DNA of 64,000 nucleotides from Pseudomonadales bacterium. Lineage in GTDB: Bacteria > Pseudomonadota > Gammaproteobacteria > Pseudomonadales > JAHRWD01. A program made the translations under genes and the position numbers. The notes below the pieces were generated by a model. It was given only the letters and a program-made list of their open reading frames with translations. It was not told the origin of the DNA and ran no database searches. Shown in pieces: positions 25,492-33,543 of the stretch (position 1 is the stretch's first letter; the number at the start of each line of letters is the position of its first letter). The stretch is from the NCBI GenBank assembly GCA_029210125.1, contig JARGPR010000004.1, forward strand, positions 62,001 through 126,000, read 5' to 3'.

Positions 25492-26757
25492 ATGGATTCA
25501 AAAATAGTAGTTACCGGTATGGGGCTTGTGACACCATTGGGTTGTGGTATCGACGAAATATGGCAGCGACTCATTGATGGAAAAAGCGGAGTGGGTACGA
25601 TCGATCGATTTGAAGTGGACGATCTTCCGATCAAAATAGCGGGCCTGGTGCCTGATCATTTGAAGGATGAAATTGCCGGGCTTGATCATGAGGCTGTACT
25701 ACCGCGCAAGGAGCGGCGAAAAATTGATCTGTTTACCTTGTATGCAATAGCAGCGGCGGAACAGGCACTCTGCCAGGCGGGATGGTTTCCCACCGATGAG
25801 AAAGATCAAATGGTGACAGCTACGGTGATCGCCACGGGTATCGGCGGATTCCCAACGATCACTGAAGCGCAGCATACCCTGGAAACTAAGGGGTATAAGC
25901 GGATATCGCCGTTCGTTGCACCAGCCTTTCTTGCCAACTTGGCTGCAGGAAATATCTCAATTCGATATGGGTTCAAAGGACCCATAGGATGCCCTACTAC
26001 CGCCTGCGCTGCGGGTATTCAGGCGATTGGTGATGGCATGAGGTTGATTCGTAGTGGTGAGGCAGAGGTTGCAATTGTTGGTGGAACTGAGGCCTGCGTC
26101 GACCCACTTTCGCTGGCCAGTTTTAACGCGCTACGGGCTCTATCGAGTCACAACGATACGCCCGAACAGGCCTCACGGCCCTTTGACCAAAATCGAGACG
26201 GTTTCGTGATGGGCGAAGGTGCAGGCGTGCTGGTGATTGAAACGTTGGAGCATGCGCTCAAGCGTGGTGCCACTCCGTTAGCGACGCTGAGTGGATATGG
26301 AACAAGTGCGGACGCTTATCATATTACTTCTGGTCCGGAGGATGGAGCCGGTGGAGCTGCGGCCATTAGAATTGCCCTCGCTAAAGCAAACCTTGTTCCG
26401 GAACAGATCGGTTATATAAATGCTCATGCAACCTCGACACCGGTTGGCGATCAGGCCGAAGTAGCCGCGTTACGAGCGGTGTTTGCAGATCAACTTCCAG
26501 ATATTCCAATTTCGTCTACGAAATCGGCTACCGGGCATCTATTGGGAGGCGCAGGGGGTGTTGAGTCGATATTTTCTATTCTTGCTGTACGCACCGGCAT
26601 ACTTCCACCCACGCTGAACTTAGATCAGCCTGATCAAAATTTCCTAGATCTAAATTTGATACCCAATCAGGCGATCGAGGAAAAGGTCGAGCATGCTTTA
26701 TGTAACGGGCTTGGATTTGGCGGTGTTAATGCTGCCCTGATTGTGAGTGCTCCCTAG
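25492..26757 (+). CDS. Beta-ketoacyl-ACP synthase II-like condensing enzyme
   Basis: 421 residues with the KAS II fold and full Cys-His-His triad: C172 in TTACAAGIQ, His in NAHATSTPVGDQAE, and His in KSATGHLLGGAGG. Condenses acyl-thioesters with malonyl-ACP. It resembles FabF but stands apart from the usual fabD-fabG-acpP-fabF cluster, so it is probably a specialised paralogue. Divergent TetR regulator and nearby acyl-CoA ligase and dehydratases suggest an inducible lipid-modification or polyketide-like function. The ATG at 25492 has only a weak ribosome-binding site (GTGATGT). Confidence 0.92.
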   Translation: MDSKIVVTGMGLVTPLGCGIDEIWQRLIDGKSGVGTIDRFEVDDLPIKIAGLVPDHLKDEIAGLDHEAVLPRKERRKIDLFTLYAIAAAEQALCQAGWFPTDEKDQMVTATVIATGIGGFPTITEAQHTLETKGYKRISPFVAPAFLANLAAGNISIRYGFKGPIGCPTTACAAGIQAIGDGMRLIRSGEAEVAIVGGTEACVDPLSLASFNALRALSSHNDTPEQASRPFDQNRDGFVMGEGAGVLVIETLEHALKRGATPLATLSGYGTSADAYHITSGPEDGAGGAAAIRIALAKANLVPEQIGYINAHATSTPVGDQAEVAALRAVFADQLPDIPISSTKSATGHLLGGAGGVESIFSILAVRTGILPPTLNLDQPDQNFLDLNLIPNQAIEEKVEHALCNGLGFGGVNAALIVSAP

Positions 26758-26831
26758 CCTGCAAATAGATAGAGGATGTCAGCAGCTCGGGGTTTCAAAG
26801 CCTGCCCCAAACCTGCCGTTTGTCCGGGTAG

Positions 26832-27284
26832 TCAATCCTGCGGCACCTCTATCGCTCGTTCACGGGTCGGCAGCTCTACGGTTGCGGTTCCGGGTACGGT
26901 GACTTCGCCTGAGTCTTTTTCAACCCAGATTTCCAGGTCCGCAAAGGATTGTCCATTTTCCTGGAATAGCCGGGTGATTTTTCCTTTACCGGTCAGGTTT
27001 TCATCAACTACCGCATAGCGCCGGTTGCTGTAGTTTATTTTGCGTAACCAGCCATCGGTGCCTATCCAGCTTTCGGCGGTTTGAACCAGTATTTCACCCT
27101 GCAGAGGCCCGTGGATGACGCGTTCTTCGTAGCCCTCATGTTGAGCCCATAGAGTATCGAAATGGATTCTGTGGGTATTGCAGGTGGCTGCTGAAACCTG
27201 AAACAGTTGCGCTGCGCCGATTGCGATACTTTTGCTGGGGATCTCCTGACCTTCGGTTAAATCTTCCCAATAAACGGTGCTCAT
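26832..27284 (-). CDS. MaoC-like hydratase, second half of a two-gene FAS1-type dehydratase
   Basis: 150 residues with a hot-dog fold signature. ATCNTHRIHFDTLWAQHEGYEERVIHGPLQGE matches the C-terminal part of mesaconyl-C4-CoA hydratase / HTD2-type dehydratases, with the R-IH-D motif at the active site. It lies 10 bases after a partner gene that matches the N-terminal part, so the two products probably form a heterodimer. It is convergent with the KAS II-like gene. The hydrated substrate (an enoyl-CoA or enoyl-ACP) is unknown. Confidence 0.85.
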   Translation of the reverse strand: MSTVYWEDLTEGQEIPSKSIAIGAAQLFQVSAATCNTHRIHFDTLWAQHEGYEERVIHGPLQGEILVQTAESWIGTDGWLRKINYSNRRYAVVDENLTGKGKITRLFQENGQSFADLEIWVEKDSGEVTVPGTATVELPTRERAIEVPQD

Positions 27285-27294
27285 GATGCCCTCC

Positions 27295-27810
27295 TTAGCG
27301 GTAGATCAGTGTCATTTTTACGATGACGGCGGGGTTACCATTTTGGTTGGTATAGGTAGTCGCAGTGGTAACAAATACCAGCGGGCCACTTTTGCCAAGC
27401 TTCTCGGTCAGTTCAACCAGTTTTGATTGCTGGGTGATGGTATCGCCGGGGCGAATGGGCCGAATATATTCAACGTCGGTGCCACCGGCCATGGCTCTGG
27501 GTAATGGAATTGGTGGTGTCAGGGTTGGTTTTTTGGAAGCGACTTTTCGGGAGTGGCCATCATCGCCGAGAACCGAAACATGAGGAAATTCGGAGAAAGA
27601 GTTTCCGTAAGCCAGGGATGGCGCAATGGTGCTACCGAAGGGGGTTTTGCTTGCGGCCTCTTTGTCAAAATGTAATGGGTTAGGCTCCCAAAGCGTGTGG
27701 GCGGTGGCGAATCGCTTAAGGTCCCTTTCTGTAACCTGCGCTGTTTTGGGTTCAGACTCACGGCCAACCCAGGCCATAAGTTCATCCGTTAGTATTTTTT
27801 GTTCGGGCAT
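27295..27810 (-). CDS. FAS1-like MaoC dehydratase, N-terminal-type partner
   Basis: 171 residues from the ATG at 27810, which has AGGAGTG five bases upstream; a longer in-frame reading extends to 27921 but lacks such a site. The sequence EPNPLHFDKEAA is the hot-dog hydratase motif (usually D-x-NPLH-x-D, here E in the first place). Later AGGTDVEYIRPIRPGDTI is the standard second part. It pairs with the gene 10 bases downstream. Together they would hydrate an unsaturated acyl thioester. Upstream neighbours on the same strand are DUF1415 and murJ. Confidence 0.85.
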   Translation of the reverse strand: MPEQKILTDELMAWVGRESEPKTAQVTERDLKRFATAHTLWEPNPLHFDKEAASKTPFGSTIAPSLAYGNSFSEFPHVSVLGDDGHSRKVASKKPTLTPPIPLPRAMAGGTDVEYIRPIRPGDTITQQSKLVELTEKLGKSGPLVFVTTATTYTNQNGNPAVIVKMTLIYR

Positions 27811-27895
27811 ATTCACTCCTGTGATCGCTATTGTTTTTCCATCGTTGGTTACTGTTGTGGTTATCGTTGCACGGTAGGGTGCAGCGATGTGTCGA

Positions 27896-28462
27896 TTAGA
27901 GCTCTGAATGGCTGCAGGCATCCAACAATTGTTTCAGTTTTTCCTCCCCAAGCTGGCGTGCCAGTTGGATATTCCGTTCAGGTATTTTCTCCGGGTTGGA
28001 CGTTTTTTCGAGTGCACGCTCCAGGCTTTCTTCACGAATAATATGAAGCATCGGATAGGGTGAGCGGTTGGTGTAGTTGCTGGGGTCGTCGCTCTGCACA
28101 TCGGCGAAGCAGTAGTTTGGGTGAAAGCTGGCAAGCTGGTAGATCCCTTCATAGCCTTGCTTTTCAATCAGTTGGTTGGCGAGATCAACCAGATCAAGGA
28201 AGGGGTAAAATTCATCAAAGCCTTCAGTAAATATCAGTAACGTGGTTTCAGTTTCCGGGTGTTGATCCAGCAGTTCACATTCGGCGGCAAGCGTTTCAAG
28301 GGATGATTCCAAATCCTGTGCGTTGCTTAAATGATAACGGATACGTTTGCTGGCCACCTCTTTCGCAGCAAAGGGGCAAAAATTGAGCCCAACCACCACC
28401 GATTGTACCCAGGCCTGGGTTGCAGCGATGGCGTTATTCGGCTCTATTGGCTGCGTGGTCAT
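27896..28462 (-). CDS. DUF1415 family protein
   Basis: 188 residues from ATG 28462; the frame is open 60 bases further upstream, but the M-T-T-Q start aligns better with a weak GGAAA site. AWVQSVVVGLNFCPFA and GIYQLASFHPNYCFAD are typical of this uncharacterised family, which is common in proteobacteria. Function unknown. It starts 13 bases after the murJ stop, so the two are one transcript. Confidence 0.85.
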   Translation of the reverse strand: MTTQPIEPNNAIAATQAWVQSVVVGLNFCPFAAKEVASKRIRYHLSNAQDLESSLETLAAECELLDQHPETETTLLIFTEGFDEFYPFLDLVDLANQLIEKQGYEGIYQLASFHPNYCFADVQSDDPSNYTNRSPYPMLHIIREESLERALEKTSNPEKIPERNIQLARQLGEEKLKQLLDACSHSEL

Positions 28463-28475
28463 AGGCTGTTTTCCA

Positions 28476-30038
28476 TTATTTTGTTTGCTGTGCAAATTGG
28501 TTTGGACGCACACCGGTTGCAACCAAAACCACTAAATAGGTGCCAAGCCCGGCCCCACATAATATAGCCAGACGCCAACTGCGCCCAAACCATGACCAGG
28601 TTTGCCAGTCCCCCATTTGATCGCTGCCAAACCAGAGTGCCGAAGCCATCGCAACGGTTGCGAGAGCAATACGAATCAGAATCGAAAACCAGCCGGATTC
28701 AGGTTTGTATACCTCTTCTTTGCGTAGGCCGGAATAGAGCCAGTAGGCATTTAGCCAGGCTGACAGGGAGGTTGCCAGTGCCAGCCCGACATGGGCAAAG
28801 GGGATGATCAAAGCGAGGTTAAATACCATATTGGCGACCATTGCTTTGATGCCGATTTTTACCGGGGTTTTGGTGTCTTGTCTTGAAAAATAACCCGGTG
28901 CCAGTACTTTAATCAACATAAATGCCAACAGTCCGATGGAGTAGGCCCGCAGGCTACCAGAGATTTTTTCGACATCGCCGCCGGTCATTTCGCCATACTG
29001 AAACAGGGTGGTGATCAATGGGTTGGCCAGAACCACCAGTGCAGTGGCAGCGGGAATGCCGATCAGTACGATTAATCGCAGCGCCCAGTCGAGGGTAGAT
29101 GAAAAATGATCAACCTGCTTACGGGAGTGAATACGAGACAGGCTCGGTAAAATCACCGTAGCAATCGCGATGCCGATCACTCCAAGGGGCAGTTCGACCA
29201 GCCGATCGGAATAATAGAGCCACGAAACGCTACCGGTGATCAGGAATGATGCCAGTATGGTATCGAGTAGTAGATTGATCTGACTGACGGAAACACCAAA
29301 CAACGCGGGCACCATTAGTTTAGCGACTTTCTTGACCCCTTCATCCCTGGGTTTAAAGCGTGGTTTTGGGATCATGCCAATAGAAGCGAGGAATGGAATT
29401 TGGAACAGTAGTTGTAAAAATCCCGCCAGCAATACGCCCCAGGCTAGCGCCATTACAGGTTGATCCAGTAGCGGTGCTACAAATAGTGCGCAACCAATCA
29501 GTGATATGTTCAGCAGAATGGGTGTGAAGGCTGGAGCTGCAAAGCGGCCAAAGCTATTTAAAATGCTGCCCGCAAAACCAGTTAGTGAGATCAGAATCAG
29601 ATAGGGGAAAGTGATACGTAACATATCGGTAGTAAGCGTCATCTTTGCGGGATCGCTGTAAAACCCCGGTGCAAATAGCCATACCAGTAACGGAGATGCG
29701 AGCACCGCGAGGATGGTGACGACCAGCAAAATCAGTCCTAATACACCCGCGACATGGTTGATCAATGCCCGTAGTTTTTTGGGGTCGCCGGTTTCACGGT
29801 ACTCGGAGAGTACCGGTACAAAAGCCTGGGCAAAAGCACCCTCCGCAAACAGCCGCCGCAAAAAATTGGGAATCTTGAAAGCGACAAAAAAAGCATCCGC
29901 ACCGGCGCTGGCACCGATAAAGTTTGCGATGACGATATCCCGCGTTAATCCGAAAATTCTGGATAACAGGGTGAAAAAGGAGACGACAATGCCGGATTTC
30001 AGTAAAGAACGGGGTTTATTGTGGCTGTCTTGCTGCAT
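28476..30038 (-). CDS. murJ: Lipid II flippase MurJ
   Basis: 520 residues with fourteen membrane helices, MVF/MOP superfamily. The N-terminal FFTLLSRIFGLTRDIVIANFIGASAGADAFFVAFKIPNFLRRLFAEGAF segment holds the conserved Arg residues of MurJ; a PGFYS loop and GLAFMLIKVLAPGYFSRQDTKTP follow. It moves peptidoglycan precursor lipid II across the inner membrane. In many proteobacteria it stands beside ribF-ileS; here the next gene downstream is DUF1415. Confidence 0.95.
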   Translation of the reverse strand: MQQDSHNKPRSLLKSGIVVSFFTLLSRIFGLTRDIVIANFIGASAGADAFFVAFKIPNFLRRLFAEGAFAQAFVPVLSEYRETGDPKKLRALINHVAGVLGLILLVVTILAVLASPLLVWLFAPGFYSDPAKMTLTTDMLRITFPYLILISLTGFAGSILNSFGRFAAPAFTPILLNISLIGCALFVAPLLDQPVMALAWGVLLAGFLQLLFQIPFLASIGMIPKPRFKPRDEGVKKVAKLMVPALFGVSVSQINLLLDTILASFLITGSVSWLYYSDRLVELPLGVIGIAIATVILPSLSRIHSRKQVDHFSSTLDWALRLIVLIGIPAATALVVLANPLITTLFQYGEMTGGDVEKISGSLRAYSIGLLAFMLIKVLAPGYFSRQDTKTPVKIGIKAMVANMVFNLALIIPFAHVGLALATSLSAWLNAYWLYSGLRKEEVYKPESGWFSILIRIALATVAMASALWFGSDQMGDWQTWSWFGRSWRLAILCGAGLGTYLVVLVATGVRPNQFAQQTK

Positions 30039-30270
30039 TCATATTCCAATTTGGCGCTAATGTCCCTAGAATTATCACCTGATAAGACCGACAGGTATAG
30101 CCTGCCGACTTCTCTCCCGCAGCGAGCGGCAAATTCTGCTCTGCTCGACTCGGTCATTTATAATAAAAATCATCACACTCCTTCGATTTTCAGGTATTTT
30201 CGTTCAATACGTTCGCCTAAGGCTGAAGCCAAGTTTGATGTCTCTTTAATAGATTGAAAGGAATTTTCAG

Positions 30271-31158
30271 ATGACAATTAGTTTTGAAGGTAAGGTCGCA
30301 ATCGTAACCGGTGGCGGAAATGGATTAGGTAAAGCACACGCTCTTGAGCTTGCTCGTCGTGGCGCAAAAGTAGTTGTTAACGACCTGGGCGGTTCTGTTG
30401 ATGGGTCAGGTGGTTCAAGTGCTGCTGCTGATGCGGTGGTTGCAGAAATCAAAGCCGCTGGTGGTGAAGCAATCGCAAACGGTGGTTCAGTTTCTGACCG
30501 TGCCGGCGCACAAAGTATTGTTGATGATGCGGTTAAAGCTTTTGGTACCGTTCATATCCTGATCAACAACGCCGGTATCCTGCGTGACAAAAGCTTCTCA
30601 AAAATGACCATGGATGACTTTGAGCTGGTTTGTGACGTTCACCTGATCGGTGCTGTAAACGTTGCTAAAGCTTGCTGGGATATCATGAAGGCTCAAAACT
30701 ACGGTCGTATCCTGATGACCACTTCTGGTTCTGGGCTGTTTGGTAACTTCGGACAAACTAACTACTCTGCTGCAAAGCTGGGCATGGTCGGTTTCATGAA
30801 CTCTGCCAAACTGGAAGGCGCAAAATACAACGTTCACACCAACTCACTGGCTCCAGCGGCGTTAACACGTATGACCGAAGACCTGCTTCCTGGTGAAGTT
30901 GCCGAGCAAATGCCTCCTGAGCTGGTAACTCCTGGCGCTTTGTACATGGTTTGTGACGATGCGCCAAATGGTGTCATCATCCAGGCACAGGGCGGTTCAT
31001 TCGGTGTTGCAGAGATGATGCAAAACGAGAAAGTTGACCTGGGCAAAAACGTAACCGTTGAAGATGTTGCTGCTAACTGGGCTCAAATTTCTGACATGAG
31101 CAATGTTGGAACACGTAAGCCTGAAGATAAGTTGGTCCTGAATCCAGCTAAGAAGTAA
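30271..31158 (+). CDS. Short-chain dehydrogenase resembling the MFE-2 (3-hydroxyacyl-CoA) domain
   Basis: 295 residues. The Rossmann motif TGGGNGLGKAHAL is at residues 14-26, the NNAG motif near 93, and catalytic Ser with Y-x3-K in TNYSAAKLG near 166. VVVNDLGGSVDGSGGSS after strand 2 and a KAHALELARRGAKV helix are signatures of the dehydrogenase part of multifunctional enzyme type 2 (17-beta-HSD4). It has a Shine-Dalgarno GAAAGGA and a strong terminator, and its codons (many CTG, GGT, GTT) look well-expressed. No hydratase domain is attached. 3-hydroxyacyl-CoA oxidation or steroid-type reactions are possible. Confidence 0.9.
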   Translation: MTISFEGKVAIVTGGGNGLGKAHALELARRGAKVVVNDLGGSVDGSGGSSAAADAVVAEIKAAGGEAIANGGSVSDRAGAQSIVDDAVKAFGTVHILINNAGILRDKSFSKMTMDDFELVCDVHLIGAVNVAKACWDIMKAQNYGRILMTTSGSGLFGNFGQTNYSAAKLGMVGFMNSAKLEGAKYNVHTNSLAPAALTRMTEDLLPGEVAEQMPPELVTPGALYMVCDDAPNGVIIQAQGGSFGVAEMMQNEKVDLGKNVTVEDVAANWAQISDMSNVGTRKPEDKLVLNPAKK

Positions 31159-31198
31159 GACTAAAAACAGCCATTCCGGAGTAATTTCGGTGTGAACT

Positions 31199-31234
31199 AA
31201 AGCCCGCTTTCTTTTTGAGGAAGCGGGCTTTTTT
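31199..31234 (+). terminator. Intrinsic terminator of the SDR gene
   Basis: AAGCCCGCTT pairs with AAGCGGGCTT with a loop of mostly T and G, followed by a TTTTTT run. Textbook structure. Confidence 0.9.
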
Positions 31235-31346
31235 ATGCTTTGAAAAACTGAACAGGGGGTGTAGTATTTTGTCCATTGAGCATTTTCAGCTCGATGATCT
31301 ATATGCAGGATGCATTGTGAGACTTATCAAAGGAGTGATTTTCGTC

Positions 31347-32192
31347 ATGTTGTTTTTATCTTTCTGTTCGGCTGCTGTTTATGCTAAGAAGCAGCCTAGG
31401 CTGAGTGTAAGAGCCTGTCCCATTATTTTTGTTCTGCTTGCATGGGTCACAAACCCGGCAGTAGCAACTGCTATTTATTCGGAGGATTTTACTGGGTTTA
31501 ACGGCTCAGGATTCACTGCTAACCCTTCCGCAGGGCAGCTTGATTCGGATTTTTTCCGCGTAACGGGGTTATCCGACGGCAATGGTGTTTTCGGTGACAG
31601 TCATACAGCCAACGATTTCGCCCGAGGTGGCTCGGGCGGTGGTGTAAGTACAGGTGGGATTTATGCCTTTGATATCAGCAACGGTGCGGTAGTTTCAGAT
31701 ACTGCATTAGGTGTCCAGCAAACCGGTTCAGATTTGACCTCGGGTGATATTTCCCTGCGATTAGTGAATCAATCTTCCAGCATCATCAATTTGCTTGAAA
31801 TTCAGTTTGATATTTATGAGTTGAATAATAAAGGCCGCTCATCGTCAGTAAATTTTGAATACTCTGTTGGAGACGAAAGCAGCTATAACCCGTTGTTATT
31901 TTTCATCAGTCACGGCGCTGAGAGTAACAGCGCTAGTTGGTTGAAGAGCGCTCAATCAGTTTCATTGGCGTTACTAAACTGGGCGCCGACGGAGGCGTTA
32001 TTTCTTAGGTGGTCGTTCGATGATGCGGGAGGCTCAGGCTCCAGGGATGAGCTGGCGATTGATAATATTTATGTTGCGGAAATGGTAGCCATACCTGAGC
32101 CAGATGTACTCTATCTCTTTATATTGGGCCTATTGGTATTTGGTTTCCGTGGCGCTTGCTTTCAGGATTTATTCGACCAATCGATCAGATGA
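31347..32192 (+). CDS. Secreted protein with PEP-CTERM-like sorting tail
   Basis: 281 residues from the ATG at 31347, which has AAAGGAG 11 bases upstream; in-frame starts further up fall inside the terminator and are unlikely. A hydrophobic signal-like segment ends near AVATA. The middle is Ser/Gly/Asn-rich, low in Cys, and looks beta-rich (DFTGFNGSGF, DNIYVAEMV). The C-terminus reads IPEPDVLYLFILGLLVFGFRG: PEP triplet, hydrophobic helix, then Arg, the PEP-CTERM layout recognised by exosortase. The tail continues about 15 residues past the Arg, longer than usual. No exosortase gene is in the window. The stop overlaps convergent thrB by 24 bases. Function unknown; surface or biofilm matrix protein is the usual guess. 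Confidence 0.65.
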   Translation: MLFLSFCSAAVYAKKQPRLSVRACPIIFVLLAWVTNPAVATAIYSEDFTGFNGSGFTANPSAGQLDSDFFRVTGLSDGNGVFGDSHTANDFARGGSGGGVSTGGIYAFDISNGAVVSDTALGVQQTGSDLTSGDISLRLVNQSSSIINLLEIQFDIYELNNKGRSSSVNFEYSVGDESSYNPLLFFISHGAESNSASWLKSAQSVSLALLNWAPTEALFLRWSFDDAGGSGSRDELAIDNIYVAEMVAIPEPDVLYLFILGLLVFGFRGACFQDLFDQSIR

Positions 32193-33125
32193 CTCAAGGC
32201 GCTGTATAAGAATCTGGCGGAACTCCATGGGGTCTTTGCTGGGTCTATCGGGGCTCACCGGGTAACAGCCCAGTAGTCTTGAAATCCAAAACCGGCATGC
32301 GGCGAATCGTAGCATCAACGGCCAGGCATCTCGTTCTCCTGGCTCAAGGGGGCGTTCAAGCTGATAGGCATGCAGGAAGTTAGTGGTTAACGCAGGATCC
32401 GGTTTTTCCTGGGAGCGACACCAGTCATTAGCAATTACTGCCAGATCATAAAGCAGCGGGCCGCTACAGGCGTTGTAGAAATCGATCACCCCTGTGAGTT
32501 CATCACCGTGAAATAGCGCGTTATCCCGAAACAAGTCGGCGTGGATAATACCCTTGGGTAGCTTGTCGAATTCAGGTTGAGCAGCTTGATATGTGCTCAA
32601 CTCGGACTCGAGTAGTTGCTGATCCTCTGAATTCAGGTGTGGGGTTAAGTATTCACGGGAGGATTGCATCCATCGCAGATCTTTGGGATTTGCCTGAGTG
32701 GATTGTGAATCTGCTGTTATTCGATGCATCCGACCCAAAAACAAACCCATTTCAATGCACTGTTTTTCGTTAACCTGTTCTGGGTGTTTTCCCCTTAGGC
32801 GAGGAAACAAAGCAGCGGGTCTATTCTGGATTGAAACCTGTACTTTACCGTGCTGATTAGGGATAGGTGCCGGTACCGGTAGTGATTCGTCAGCCAGTTG
32901 TTGTAATAGTTGATTGTAAAAGGGTAACTGCTGATCGGTGAGTTCTTCAAATAGTGTTAATACGCATGAGGATGGTGTTTGGTCGGGCTGCTGCAGGGTC
33001 AAAAAATAGCTGGTGTTTTCGATTCCCTGCAGGGTGGGCTTGAGCTCAGTCAATTGTCCAAGGTAGGCGTAATCGAGCAGAAAAGTTTCGATCTGTTTGC
33101 GGCTAAGTGGCGTTATAACAGCCAA
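32169..33125 (-). CDS. thrB: Homoserine kinase (APH-fold type)
   Basis: 318 residues of the aminoglycoside-phosphotransferase-like fold, the ThrB type used by Pseudomonas rather than the GHMP kinase of E. coli. LKPTLQGIENTSYFL near residue 27 binds ATP; GIIHADLFRDNALFH carries the catalytic loop and GVIDFYNACSG the metal-binding Asp. It phosphorylates homoserine in threonine synthesis. The DUF2782 gene upstream and polA beyond it match the order in Pseudomonas. Its 3' end overlaps the PEP-CTERM gene. Confidence 0.92.
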   Translation of the reverse strand: MAVITPLSRKQIETFLLDYAYLGQLTELKPTLQGIENTSYFLTLQQPDQTPSSCVLTLFEELTDQQLPFYNQLLQQLADESLPVPAPIPNQHGKVQVSIQNRPAALFPRLRGKHPEQVNEKQCIEMGLFLGRMHRITADSQSTQANPKDLRWMQSSREYLTPHLNSEDQQLLESELSTYQAAQPEFDKLPKGIIHADLFRDNALFHGDELTGVIDFYNACSGPLLYDLAVIANDWCRSQEKPDPALTTNFLHAYQLERPLEPGERDAWPLMLRFAACRFWISRLLGCYPVSPDRPSKDPMEFRQILIQRLESSDRLVE

Positions 33126-33160
33126 GGCAGTGTGCTCGTTTCAGAGATCGGAAGGCCTGA

Positions 33161-33469
33161 TTACCATTCAAGTATTTTCCAGCGTGGAATGAGTATCTTG
33201 GGCTTATCATTACCGGGTTCACCAACACGTGAAAAGTCGCCACCATCCTCAGCTACCAAATAGTAGGGTTTGCCACTGTCGGGCACTACTTTAATAGCAT
33301 ACAGATAACCGTTTACGCGGTATTCGTAAAGAGTTTTATCGTCCTTCTCGCGAATAACAATGTCAGGTGTTGGCTGGGAGTCTGCAAGCGTGTTGGTAGA
33401 AAACAGCAATGCCTGGGCCGAGAGCAGTATCGCTAGCGCTATCAATGGCGCGCTCAATCGCTTTTTCAT
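33161..33469 (-). CDS. DUF2782 family small exported protein
   Basis: 102 residues. A signal peptide covers about residues 1-29 (KKRLSAPLIALAILLSAQALL ... TLADS). The mature part has the DUF2782 pattern DIVIREKDDKTLYEYRVNGYLYAIKVVP. Function is unknown. It lies between thrB (same strand, 35 bases downstream) and polA (divergent), a conserved arrangement. Confidence 0.88.
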   Translation of the reverse strand: MKKRLSAPLIALAILLSAQALLFSTNTLADSQPTPDIVIREKDDKTLYEYRVNGYLYAIKVVPDSGKPYYLVAEDGGDFSRVGEPGNDKPKILIPRWKILEW

Positions 33470-33543
33470 AATTCATCCTGTAGAGTTCCGTGAGTTTTCC
33501 CATTATACCGTCGTATTCTAATAAACCTATTGTTGTCTGTTTT

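Noticed and set aside
27811-27921. N-terminal extension of the FAS1-like dehydratase
   Set aside because: No ribosome-binding site for the longer form; AGGAGTG fits the ATG at 27810, where the family fold begins.
31215-31346. Upstream extension of the PEP-CTERM gene
   Set aside because: It would start inside the terminator of the SDR gene; ATG 31347 with AAAGGAG is better.
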